In this document: in pieces, positions 45,877-53,510 of the stretch
Layout of the letters: each line of letters starts with the position of its first letter
How positions within the stretch are numbered: the stretch's first letter is position 1
Assembly: GCF_000426525.1 (NCBI RefSeq)
Contig: NZ_AUFN01000010.1
Coordinates: 434,001-498,000 of the forward strand
DNA length: 64,000 nt
Direction of reading: 5' to 3'
Origin: Nocardioides alkalitolerans DSM 16699
GTDB taxonomy: Bacteria; Actinomycetota; Actinomycetes; Propionibacteriales; Nocardioidaceae
Notes under the pieces: generated by a model
The model's database searches: none
What the model saw: the letters and a program-made list of their open reading frames with translations, nothing else
Told to the model about the DNA's origin: nothing
Translations under genes and position numbers: made by a program

Positions 45877-46866
45877 ATGACCCTGGTCCTGGACGACGAG
45901 ACGGTGCGGGGCGTGTTCGAGTGGCGCGGGGCGGTCGACGCGCTGCGCACGGCGTACGGCGCGAGCGCCACCGGGGACCGGTTCCCGCCGCGACGGATGG
46001 CACGCGGCGACCACGGGTGGCTCCGCACCCTCGGCGGAGTGCCCGCGGGCGACGCCCTCATGGGCGTGAAGGCGATCGCCGCGTCGCCGGCCCACGGCCG
46101 CGTGTCCTACCTGGTGGCGCTGTTCGACCAGCGCAGCGCGCACCTGGTGGCCCTCCTCGACGGCCACTCGCTGACGGCGTTCCGCACCGCCGCCACCACC
46201 GCCCTCGCGGCCGACGTGCTGGCCCCCTCGGGCCCGCTGGACGTCGCGGTCATCGGGTCCGGGTTCGAGGCCCGCACCCACGTGCGGGCGCTCGCGGCGG
46301 TGCGGGGGCTGGGCGCGGTCCGGGTCCACAGCCCCCGACCGGAGAGCCGGGCCCGGTTCGTCGACGAGCTGGGCGACCTGCCGACGTCGGTCACGGCCAC
46401 GGACAGCGCGGCCGACGCCGTGGCGGGCGCGACCCTCGTGCTCTGCGCAGCCCGCTCGCGCGACGAGACCCCGACCCTGCGCGGCGAGTGGCTGGCCCCC
46501 GGCACGACGGTGCTGTCCATCGGCTCGACCCTCCCGGAGCAGCGCGAGGTCGACGAGGCCGTCGTGGCCCGCGCCGACCTGCTGGTCGCGGACGTCGTGG
46601 AGGAGGTGCTCGAGGAGACCGGCGACCTGATCGCCGCACGACGCGCGGGGATCGACCCGGCCTCGCGGACCGTCAGCCTCGCCGACGTCGTCAGCGGCGC
46701 CCGACCCGGTCGGACGGACCCAGAGCAGGTCGTCCTCTACAAGTCGGTCGGCTCCGCGGTGCAGGACCTCGCGATCGCCGAGATGTGCGTGCGCGCCGCC
46801 CGGGAGCAGGGACGCGGCGCCCGGCTCCCGCTGGCGGTCCGACCCGTCGACAAGACGTCGCGCTGA
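45877..46866 (+). CDS. Ornithine cyclodeaminase/mu-crystallin family protein
   Basis: This 329-residue Rossmann enzyme has VAVIGSGFEARTHVRAL as NAD-binding loop and VGVKAIAASPAHGRVSYLV-like substrate segment (MGVKAIAASP). Members include ornithine cyclodeaminase, alanine dehydrogenase and delta1-pyrroline-2-carboxylate reductase (LhpI). True ornithine cyclodeaminase cannot be claimed from the visible motifs. AAAGGAGA precedes the ATG at 45877. It is followed after 75 bases by a DapA-superfamily gene, and both face away from the GntR gene. An imino- or keto-acid reduction linked to amino acid catabolism is the best guess. Confidence 0.85.
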   Translation: MTLVLDDETVRGVFEWRGAVDALRTAYGASATGDRFPPRRMARGDHGWLRTLGGVPAGDALMGVKAIAASPAHGRVSYLVALFDQRSAHLVALLDGHSLTAFRTAATTALAADVLAPSGPLDVAVIGSGFEARTHVRALAAVRGLGAVRVHSPRPESRARFVDELGDLPTSVTATDSAADAVAGATLVLCAARSRDETPTLRGEWLAPGTTVLSIGSTLPEQREVDEAVVARADLLVADVVEEVLEETGDLIAARRAGIDPASRTVSLADVVSGARPGRTDPEQVVLYKSVGSAVQDLAIAEMCVRAAREQGRGARLPLAVRPVDKTSR

Positions 46867-46877
46867 CCCCCGACGGT

Positions 46878-46926
46878 CCGACCCGACCCACCGACCCGAC
46901 CCACCGAACCCCACCGAACCGACCCA
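46878..46926 (+). repeat. C-rich, G-poor tandem repeats between the OCD and DapA-like genes
   Basis: Two perfect 13-bp copies of CCGACCCGACCCA (46878-46890, 46891-46903) are followed by two degenerate copies ending at 46926. The RNA would be C-rich, G-poor and unstructured, a composition typical of Rho-loading sites. Confidence 0.85.
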
Positions 46927-46941
46927 CCCGGAGGAGCACCC

Positions 46942-47961
46942 ATGCCCGCCTACACCCGCACCGAGGCCCGCGAGTGGGCCCGCGAGAAGCTCGTCGGCGC
47001 CATCAGCTGCACGATCCCGTCGTTCACGGCCGACCTGCGGGGCGTCAACGAGGCGGCCGTCCGGCACGACGTCCGGCTCGCGAAGGCCCACGGGTTCGTC
47101 GGCACCCTCGGCGTCTCCGAGGTCGCCATCACGCTGCCCGAGTACCTGGACTTCCTCCGCATCGTGCGCGACGAGGCGGGGGACGACCTCGTGGTCGTGC
47201 ACCACGGCAGCTGGAGCGACCTCGAGCAGAACCTCGAGGCCGTGCGCGGCGCCGAGGCGGCCGGCGCCGACCTGGTGCTGCTGTCCTACCCGCCGAGCTT
47301 CTACCCGGAGACGGAGCAGGAGGTCTACGACTACACCAGGGCCTACTGCGACGCGACCGACCTGGCGGTCATCCTCTTCCCGATGTTCCTCTGGAACTTC
47401 AGCTCGCGCATCCACCCGTCGGACATCCCCGCGCGCCTCGTGCGTCGCCTGCTCGACGACTGCCCCAACATCGCCGTCATCAAGGCGGAGGGCGGCTTCC
47501 CCAGCATCATGAGCATCATCGAGTGCCACCGCCTGTTCGGCGACGAGGTCGTCATCTCGTGCCCCATCGAAGCGGAGCTCATCCCGCTCGCGCAGGTGAT
47601 GCCGCTCCAGCTCTCGGCCACGAGCGACCACGAGTACTACGGCCCCACGATCCCGCGGGTGATGGAGATGCTGCGGACGGGCCGGTACGACGAGGCCACC
47701 GCGACGTACTGGCAGATGCACCCCGCCCGGAAGACCAAGGCGGGCCTCGCCGCCCAGCTCCACGGGGGTGCGTTCATCAACCGCCAGGCCTGGAAGTTCC
47801 AGGCGTGGCTGCAGGGCTACAACGGCGGCCCCCTGCGCCAGCCCACCCAGCGCATCCACGACCACCAGATGCACGCCCTGCGCAAGGGGCTGCTCGACGC
47901 CGGCCTGGAGCCGAGCACCGACCCGTTCCGCGACTTCTTCGTCGGTCGAGTGCCCGGCTGA
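46942..47961 (+). CDS. Dihydrodipicolinate synthase superfamily lyase, not DapA
   Basis: This 339-residue class I aldolase-type barrel has its Schiff-base lysine at about Lys181 in NIAVIKAEGGFP. The usual DapA motif GTTGE is replaced by GTLGVSEVAITLPEY, and the protein is about 40 residues longer than DapA. It is therefore unlikely to make dihydrodipicolinate. Relatives cleave or dehydrate keto acids, for example LhpC of hydroxyproline catabolism. HLGG-type aldolase motifs of NanA are also absent. GGAGGAG before the ATG gives a strong start. With the OCD-like reductase it forms a two-gene pathway fragment whose substrate is unknown. Confidence 0.83.
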   Translation: MPAYTRTEAREWAREKLVGAISCTIPSFTADLRGVNEAAVRHDVRLAKAHGFVGTLGVSEVAITLPEYLDFLRIVRDEAGDDLVVVHHGSWSDLEQNLEAVRGAEAAGADLVLLSYPPSFYPETEQEVYDYTRAYCDATDLAVILFPMFLWNFSSRIHPSDIPARLVRRLLDDCPNIAVIKAEGGFPSIMSIIECHRLFGDEVVISCPIEAELIPLAQVMPLQLSATSDHEYYGPTIPRVMEMLRTGRYDEATATYWQMHPARKTKAGLAAQLHGGAFINRQAWKFQAWLQGYNGGPLRQPTQRIHDHQMHALRKGLLDAGLEPSTDPFRDFFVGRVPG

Positions 47962-48020
47962 GCGCTGGCGGGCGCGGGGCTCCGGCGGGCGGCGGGGCCC
48001 CGGCCAGGATCCGGCGAGCC

Positions 48021-48314
48021 TCAGGCGGCGCCGTACGTGCGGACGTCGAGCCGGACGCCGACCGGCAGGCAGACGAGGCGCACGTCGCCGTACGGGACGG
48101 GCGTCGGGTAGGCCGGGCCGCCGAGCACCGACCGGAGGTAGAGGGTGCGGTCGCGACCACCGAGGCCGCCCGTGGTGCGCTCGACCCGCTCCCAGGCCGT
48201 GTAGGAGCCCCCGGCGTCGACGTGGTCGCCGACCTCGATCTCGGCGACGAGCTTGCTGCCGCGGACGATCGTCGGGCGCGGCGAGGCGGTCGTGGTGTCT
48301 GCGAGCGGGGGCAC
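48021..48314 (-). CDS. Hypothetical 97-residue protein behind a palindromic operator
   Basis: I do not recognise this protein. It starts with GTG 48314, with AAGGAGA spaced six bases upstream, a very convincing start. After a Pro/Thr-rich N-terminus the chain looks mostly beta (IVRGSKLVAEIEVGDHV, GGSYTAWERVERTTGG, RLVCLPVGVRLDVRTYG), like a small barrel. No membrane segment or signal peptide is seen. Its promoter carries the perfect palindrome TTGAATCGATTCAA just before the Shine-Dalgarno. It converges on the DapA-like gene with a 59-base gap. Confidence 0.7.
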   Translation of the reverse strand: MPPLADTTTASPRPTIVRGSKLVAEIEVGDHVDAGGSYTAWERVERTTGGLGGRDRTLYLRSVLGGPAYPTPVPYGDVRLVCLPVGVRLDVRTYGAA

Positions 48315-48325
48315 CGCGTCTCCTT

Positions 48326-48339
48326 TTGAATCGATTCAA
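48326..48339 (-). promoter_or_regulatory. Perfect 14-bp palindrome in front of the hypothetical gene
   Basis: TTGAATCGATTCAA is a perfect even palindrome with central CG. It overlaps the edge of the AAGGAG site and stands out by its low GC. The form is typical of LacI-family operators, but differs from the arabinose sites, so another repressor is implied. Confidence 0.7.
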
Positions 48340-48634
48340 CCCGAGATCCGCGCACAGGTTATGTCGTGGATCACACTGCGTCAACGACCGGGGCCCACCA
48401 CGTCCCACCTGCGCGGACAGGTGTCCCGTCGCCCCCAGGAGTGGCCCCGTACACCCCATGGGTCACACGTGTATCGGCTGTGTCCCGACCTCTAGTCAAA
48501 ATGGGTGAAAAGACGCGCATCGTCGTGACGCGCGTCACACGGGGAGAACACTGTTCCTCAGTCGCACGGATCGGGCCGTCGGACCGGACGAGGACAGCTC
48601 GTCCGCTGCTCACTTCGGCACCTGGGGGCGTCTC
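48340..48634. promoter_or_regulatory. Divergent control region before the histidine kinase gene
   Basis: No gene is supported. GTGACGCGCGTCAC (48525-48538) is a perfect 14-bp palindrome. A locally AT-rich stretch (TAGTCAAAATGGGTGAAAAG, 48493-48512) just before it could hold a promoter. This could be an autoregulatory site of the kinase/regulator system. Confidence 0.4.
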
Positions 48635-50062
48635 ATGAGAAGTCTGACCGCGAAGAACACGTCCACCGAGGTCTCCGCGGCCTCGTGGGTCGTCCGGGTG
48701 ACGGGCGCCCTGATCCTGCTCACCGTCGTCCTGAGCGTCGTCGGCCTGCTCCACGACATCGGGAGCGAGAGCGCGGCGCGGGTGTCGACCGTGGTGCTGG
48801 CGATCACCTCGCCGTTGGTCTTCCTGCCGGCCCTCGCCACCTACCTGCGTCACCGCACCGACCCCACGACGGTCAGCGCGTGGATGACGCTCAGCCTGAC
48901 GACGGTCGCGTCCCTCGGGTTGCTGCTCGCCGACACGGGCTCCGGCTGGCAGAGCGACGCCGCACGGCTCTCGCTCTCGTCCCTCCTGCTCGAGCTGGCG
49001 CTCACCGTCGTGCTCCTCCTGGCCGTCGCCGTCGCCGTCGGGCTCATCGCCGTCGGGGCCGTCGGCCGCCACGAGCTCTGCGACCACTGCGCCCGCGTCG
49101 GGCTCGCGATCGGTCTCACGAGCATCGGGGTCACCCGGGTGGCCTCGTGGCGGGCGCCGGAGGACGACGCCTCGGCCACGATCGTCGTGGTCGGGTGCCT
49201 CCTCGGGTCCGCCGCCTTCGTGGGGGCGTCCGCACGGCAGGCGCTCGGGCTCCTCCGGGCCAGGGCGGCCCGGCTGGCCGAGCTGCAGGAGCGGGTCGAC
49301 GAGCTCGAGGCCCTGGAGTCCGCGCAGCGGGTCCGTCGGCACGAGGTCGCCAACGCCGTCGCCAGCATCGCCATGGCCTCGGGCCTGCTCCACAACAGCC
49401 AGGGGCTCACGGCCCAGGACCGGTCGCACCTCGAGGAGATGCTCGAGCACGAGGCCGGCCGCCTCTCGCGGCTCCTCACACCGGTCGGCGCGGCCACGTC
49501 GCCGACCGACCGTCCTCGGCAGGAACCCCTCAGCCCGGCCGAGGCGGAGGCCGAGGCAGCGCGCGAGGTCATCGACCTCGACGCGACCCTCGCCCGCATC
49601 GTCGACTCCGAGGCGACCGTCGGCCACGACATCTCGTGGTCGGCCTGCGGCCTGCGCGCGGTGGGCGCGGCCGACGACGTCGCCGAGGTGGTCCGGATCC
49701 TCCTCGACAACGCCCGGGCGCACGAACCGACCACCCGCCCCCGGATCGTCGTACGCCAGGCCGACGACCGGGTCGAGGTGGTCGTCGCCGACGCGCACGA
49801 CACCGCGGTGGCCACCGGCAGCCACGCGGCGCGTCACGGCGACGGCGCGCACCAGGTCCCGATCGCCGGGTGCCTGGAGGAGGGCGCAGGGCTGGCTCTC
49901 GCCCGCCGGCTGCTCGAGGCCCAGGGCGGCTCGCTGCTGCTCGACTGCACCTCGACGGGGGCCACCTTCGTCCTCTCGCTGCCCGCGCCGACGGACCGGC
50001 ACGCGAGCGCGTCCGGACTCGCCGCCTCGTCCGGCTCGCGCGAGCCGTCCTCCCCGCGATGA
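48635..50062 (+). CDS. Membrane sensor histidine kinase, atypical
   Basis: This 475-residue protein has about six N-terminal membrane helices within residues 18-205. A coiled coil (RAARLAELQERVDELEALE) follows, then a histidine box VRRHEVANAVASIAMASGLL whose HEVAN form departs from the common HExxxP. The ATPase part has the N-box VRILLDNARAHEP. Its G-boxes are weak (VVVADAHDTAVATGS, then EEGAGLALARRLLEAQGG), so ATP binding needs checking. No extracellular sensor domain is seen; the membrane part may sense directly. The stop overlaps the start of the LuxR-type response regulator as ATGA, a clear two-component pair. Confidence 0.83.
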   Translation: MRSLTAKNTSTEVSAASWVVRVTGALILLTVVLSVVGLLHDIGSESAARVSTVVLAITSPLVFLPALATYLRHRTDPTTVSAWMTLSLTTVASLGLLLADTGSGWQSDAARLSLSSLLLELALTVVLLLAVAVAVGLIAVGAVGRHELCDHCARVGLAIGLTSIGVTRVASWRAPEDDASATIVVVGCLLGSAAFVGASARQALGLLRARAARLAELQERVDELEALESAQRVRRHEVANAVASIAMASGLLHNSQGLTAQDRSHLEEMLEHEAGRLSRLLTPVGAATSPTDRPRQEPLSPAEAEAEAAREVIDLDATLARIVDSEATVGHDISWSACGLRAVGAADDVAEVVRILLDNARAHEPTTRPRIVVRQADDRVEVVVADAHDTAVATGSHAARHGDGAHQVPIAGCLEEGAGLALARRLLEAQGGSLLLDCTSTGATFVLSLPAPTDRHASASGLAASSGSREPSSPR

Positions 50063-50757
50063 CGCGGGCCGGATCGGTCCGACCCCGGACCGTCATCGTC
50101 GAGGACCATGCCCTCTTCGCCGAGTCGCTCGACATCGCCATGACGATGGAGGGCTACGACGTACGGCGCGTGGCCGTCCCCGAGACCGCCGTGTCGGCGT
50201 CGCAGATGGTGGCCGCCGTGCTCAAGCAGCAGCCCCGGATCGTCCTTCTCGACCTGGATCTCGGGGCGTTCGGCGACGGCTCCCGCATCATCAACCCGAT
50301 CGCCCGGGCGGGGGCCAACGTGGTCGTCGTGACGGCCTCGCTCGACCAGGCCCGCTGGGGCGGCTGCATCTACCAGGGTGCGCGCAAGGTCATGTCGAAG
50401 ACGCGACCGCTCAACGAGATCCTCGCCGTCGTGCGGCGGCTCAGCCAGGGCCTGCCGGTGATGGACGTCGACGAGCGCGAGGGCCTGCTGTCGCTGTGGC
50501 AGGCGCAGCGCCGCGACACCGAGGAGCACCGTGAACGGCTCGACCGGCTCACCCCCCGGGAGCGGCAGGTGCTGGGCAGCCTCATGGAGGGCCACCAGGT
50601 GAAGGACATCGCGCGCGCGAGCGTCGTCTCCGAGGCCACCGTGCGCACCCAGGTGAAGGCCATCCTCGCCAAGCTCGAGGTCTCGTCGCAGATCTCCGCC
50701 GTCGGGCTCGCCCGGTCGGCCGGGTGGGAGCCCCCGTCCCGGTCCGACGCGTCCTGA
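50059..50757 (+). CDS. LuxR-family response regulator paired with the histidine kinase
   Basis: This 232-residue protein has a receiver domain with the acidic pair in VIVEDHALFAESL, the phosphoacceptor in RIVLLDLDLGAFGDG, VVTASL and the lysine in RKVMSKTRP. All key positions are present. The C-terminal HTH has LTPRERQVLGSLMEGHQVKD and VVSEATVRTQVKAILAKL. Its ATG at 50059 overlaps the kinase stop, so it is the cognate partner. The DNA-binding end is nearly identical to that of the regulator at 51911-52612, pointing to a local duplication. Confidence 0.93.
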   Translation: MTRAGSVRPRTVIVEDHALFAESLDIAMTMEGYDVRRVAVPETAVSASQMVAAVLKQQPRIVLLDLDLGAFGDGSRIINPIARAGANVVVVTASLDQARWGGCIYQGARKVMSKTRPLNEILAVVRRLSQGLPVMDVDEREGLLSLWQAQRRDTEEHRERLDRLTPRERQVLGSLMEGHQVKDIARASVVSEATVRTQVKAILAKLEVSSQISAVGLARSAGWEPPSRSDAS

Positions 50758-50804
50758 GCCCGTCCGTCAGCCCGTCCGTCAGCCCGTCCCTCAGCCCGTC
50801 CCTC
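50757..50804 (+). repeat. Four 12-bp tandem repeats
   Basis: AGCCCGTCCGTC occurs twice (50757-50780), then AGCCCGTCCCTC twice (50781-50804). A partial unit follows. The array begins in the regulator stop codon and ends in the stop codon of the convergent gene. Confidence 0.9.
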
Positions 50805-51483
50805 AGCCCGCCGGTTCCTGCGTGACGGTGTCCCACGCCTCGATCGCGAGGGCGTCCGTCACGACGTGCAGCTGGGCCAGCATGCGCTGGCGGAGGGTGA
50901 GCACCTCCTCGTCCGGCACCCCCCAGGCCGCGGCCACCTCGGTCACGGAGAGCCCGGCGTGGAGCTGACGCAGCAGGGCGACCTCCCGCGCACCGAGGAG
51001 CGCCAGCCGGCCGGTCACGACCGCCAGCTCGGGGCCCACCCCCCGCCACACGGACTGCTGGGCGACGAGGTCCGCATCGGGCCGCAGCTCGCCCCGCGCC
51101 AGCCGCCCGAGAGCGTCGGCGGTGGCCTCGAGCCCGGTGCTGCTGGCCAGGACGTCGGAGGCGCCCGCCTCCCCCATCGCCCCCCACAGCGGACCCCTCG
51201 GCGCGCTCGTGAGCACGATCCACCGGGGCGGCCGGTGCGCGAGCACGAGCTGCGCGCCGCGCAGGCTGTCCGCCGAGTCGAGGTCGCAGACGAGCAGGCC
51301 TGCAGCGACCTCGCGGGCGAGGTCGGGCAGTCGGCGTACACCGCCCCCTGGCCAGCCGAGCACGACGACGTCGATGTCCCACGTCGACAACGCAGCCGCC
51401 ACCGACTCCGCGACGAGCGAGCGGTCGGAGGTGACGGCGACGCGTCGGGAGCGCGTCGTCGGGGAGGTCGTGCGCTCAGCCAT
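50803..51483 (-). CDS. Atypical LuxR-type regulator with degenerate receiver domain
   Basis: This 226-residue protein has a receiver-like fold (RRVAVTSDRSLVAESVAAAL, then GLLVCDLDSADSL). The usual acidic pair reads TSD, and the conserved lysine after the SAP/TSAP region is not evident (ASDVLASSTGL). The C-terminal HTH is also divergent (LGAREVALLRQLHAGLSVTE, then VPDEEVLTLRQRMLAQL). It may work without phosphorylation or have lost function. The ATG at 51483 is used; the longer upstream frame has no start support. It converges with the kinase-linked regulator across the 12-bp repeats. Confidence 0.75.
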   Translation of the reverse strand: MAERTTSPTTRSRRVAVTSDRSLVAESVAAALSTWDIDVVVLGWPGGGVRRLPDLAREVAAGLLVCDLDSADSLRGAQLVLAHRPPRWIVLTSAPRGPLWGAMGEAGASDVLASSTGLEATADALGRLARGELRPDADLVAQQSVWRGVGPELAVVTGRLALLGAREVALLRQLHAGLSVTEVAAAWGVPDEEVLTLRQRMLAQLHVVTDALAIEAWDTVTQEPAG

Positions 51484-51910
51484 GCTCCTGCTTCCCGGAT
51501 CGTCGTCCCACGTCGGCGATCCTCCGGGGGCGCGCTCGGGGGTCGGTCGAACCCGCACCGCGCTCCCCTGTACTGGGGATGAGGCGGACCGCCGTCCGGG
51601 TCCACAGTGGACCCCGGGACGCCCCGCGTCCCGCGAGACCCGCCGGGCCGCCCGCCCGAGGCGACCGCGCCACCCGCCCCCGGTGGCGCCCTCACCTCGC
51701 CGGACCCCCGCCGGACCCGGCGTGCGACCGGTGGGCTCTCGCGCCGATCTCCCCCGCTCCCTCCCCACTGGGCGTACGGTGTCACGACACCCTCCAGGAA
51801 TCTCGGGAGCGGAGGCGCCGTACGGTCCAGACCGACGGCGTCAGGGAAAGGCCGGTGGTGACGATGTGCGGTCGCCCGGCTTCCTGCTGCGCCAGCCATC
51901 GGCGCTCCCG
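51484..51910. other. Long divergent intergenic region between two regulators
   Basis: These 427 bases hold no gene I can support; the open frames are Arg/Pro/Gly-rich shadows. An inverted repeat GGTGTC-AC-GACACC (51778-51791) is the best candidate control site for the regulator starting at 51911. The AT content is low throughout, and no clear promoter was found. Confidence 0.4.
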
Positions 51911-52612
51911 ATGACGGCCTCCGCCCTCCCCGACGGCACGCCCCACCTCCCCGCCGTACGACTCGTCGTCGTCGAGGAGCACACCGTCTTCGCCGACGCG
52001 CTGGAGATCGCCTTCACCGACGACGGCTACGACGTGGTGCGGCCCGAGGTCGCCAAGGGCCGACCGCCGTACGACGCGTTCGTCACCGGCCTGCTGCGCG
52101 TCTCGCCCCGGGTGGTCGTGATGGACCTGGACCACGACGGTGGCCCCGCGGAGCAGCTCGTGGCACCCGTCGCGTCGGCCGGGATCGACGTCGTCGTGCT
52201 CACCGGCTCGCACCACCTGGCCTGGTGGGGCGAGTGCCTGCACCACGGCGCCGCCACCGTCGTCGCGACCACGGAGCCGCTGAGCCAGCTGCTGGCCTCC
52301 GTCCGACGCACGCTGCAGGGCCGCGTCACCCTCACCCCGGGCAAGCGCCAGCACCTGCTGCAGCTGCACGCCGCGCACGACGACGCCGAACGGGCCGGCC
52401 GTCTCCGGCTCGCCCGCCTCACCGACCGTGAGCAGGCCGTGCTCGCCCACCTGATGCTCGGCCACCACGTCGTCGAGATCGCCCAGGCGCGCGTCGTCTC
52501 CGAGGCGACCGTGCGCTCCCAGGTGCGCTCGGTGCTCGCCAAGCTCGAGGTCTCGTCGCAGCTCGCCGCGGTCGCGCTCGCCCACCAGGTGAGCTGGCGA
52601 CCACCCGTCTGA
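51911..52612 (+). CDS. LuxR-type response regulator paralog lacking the receiver lysine
   Basis: This 233-residue protein has receiver elements LVVVEEHTVFADALEIAF and RVVVMDLDHDGG with an aspartate. The position of the conserved lysine reads AATVVATTEPL, so Lys is missing. The HTH part (LTDREQAVLAHLMLGHHVVE, then VVSEATVRSQVRSVLAKL) is very close to the regulator at 50059-50757. It is probably a duplicate that has drifted toward phosphorylation-independent action. No kinase gene is adjacent in the same orientation. The ATG at 51911 lacks a good Shine-Dalgarno; GTG 51866 is an alternative. Confidence 0.85.
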   Translation: MTASALPDGTPHLPAVRLVVVEEHTVFADALEIAFTDDGYDVVRPEVAKGRPPYDAFVTGLLRVSPRVVVMDLDHDGGPAEQLVAPVASAGIDVVVLTGSHHLAWWGECLHHGAATVVATTEPLSQLLASVRRTLQGRVTLTPGKRQHLLQLHAAHDDAERAGRLRLARLTDREQAVLAHLMLGHHVVEIAQARVVSEATVRSQVRSVLAKLEVSSQLAAVALAHQVSWRPPV

Positions 52613-52792
52613 CCGCGTGACGACGGCCCCCGGGCCGTCCGCCGTCCCCACCCGTCGACGTCCTGACGGCGCCCTCACCCGGATTGGGTATCTGCCCCGG
52701 CGAGACCCGCCCGCCCCTCTCCCGCGCTCCTACGTTCCGTCGCGAGGCCACCCGTCGGGGAGGCCCGACGAGCGCGAGCGGGGGTCGACCGG

Positions 52793-53509
52793 ATGGGCAG
52801 CAGCAGCCCGGCGCGGCCGGTCCCCGGACCCCGCACGACCCTCGTCGCCCTGCTGGTGGTGGTGCTCCTCGCGGTGCTGGCCGCCGCTCTCCTGGGCCGC
52901 CCCTCCGGGCAACTCGAGGCCGACCCGTCGGCCGCCGGCGGCACCGCCACCCCCACCGACGCCACGAGCCCGGACGAGGTCGGGGCGGGGACACCGTCGG
53001 GGACGGGGGCGAGCCCGACGACGCCGCCGGGTGCGCCGCCGGTCGACGGCGGCACCCCCACCGGAGGCATCGAGGCCGCGCCGTCGGCGCCGGTCACCTT
53101 GCAGCCGGGGGACGCCGTGCGCGAGGACGAGGAGACCGAGGGGCCGGCCCCCGTCGTCGACGGCCCGTTCCCCGCCACCTCCGAGAGCGCCAGCGGACGG
53201 CTCGTGGCGACGTACCCGACCGACGTGCTCCCCCTCGCGCCCGGCGCGACGGTGACGACGAGCAGCGTCTCGACGTCGACCGAGCGGGTGCAGGTCGCCC
53301 TCGAGGCCGACCACGCGTCGTCGCCCGACGTGCTCGCCTTCTACCTCCGCGAGCTGGGGCGCCAGGGCTTCGTCGAGGAGCCGGTGACCTCGCTGCCCGG
53401 CCAGTCGGGCGTGGCGCTGCGCCGCGACGGCAGCTCGGTCGTCGTCACCACGGACACCGCCGCCGGCACCTTCACCGTGCTCGCCACGCTCGTGCGCGAG
53501 GACGCCTGA
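52793..53509 (+). CDS. Membrane-anchored secreted protein of unknown function
   Basis: This 238-residue protein has one N-terminal membrane helix (about 16-36, LVALLVVVLLAVLAAALLG). A Pro/Thr/Gly/Ala-rich extracellular stalk of some 90 residues follows, then a folded C-terminal part (about 140-236). That part includes STERVQVALEADHASSPDVL, FYLRELGRQGF and GVALRRDGSSVVVTTDTA. I do not recognise the domain. It lies two bases upstream of the MFS gene and probably starts the polysaccharide operon, so it may act in surface assembly. Confidence 0.7.
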   Translation: MGSSSPARPVPGPRTTLVALLVVVLLAVLAAALLGRPSGQLEADPSAAGGTATPTDATSPDEVGAGTPSGTGASPTTPPGAPPVDGGTPTGGIEAAPSAPVTLQPGDAVREDEETEGPAPVVDGPFPATSESASGRLVATYPTDVLPLAPGATVTTSSVSTSTERVQVALEADHASSPDVLAFYLRELGRQGFVEEPVTSLPGQSGVALRRDGSSVVVTTDTAAGTFTVLATLVREDA

Positions 53510-53510
53510 G

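Noticed and set aside
46942..47961. Annotation of the gene as dapA (lysine synthesis)
   Set aside because: The GTTGE motif is replaced, the protein is too long, and the context is a catabolic pair with its own regulator.
48501..48638. A 45-codon frame ending in an ATGA overlap with the histidine kinase start
   Set aside because: No ribosome site precedes its ATG, the composition is low-information (Arg/Thr/Ser), and a good GGGGGCG site already serves the kinase. Listed as regulatory DNA instead.
51607..51861. Several open frames in the gap between two regulators
   Set aside because: They are Pro/Arg-rich, typical of GC-rich non-coding DNA, and lack start signals.
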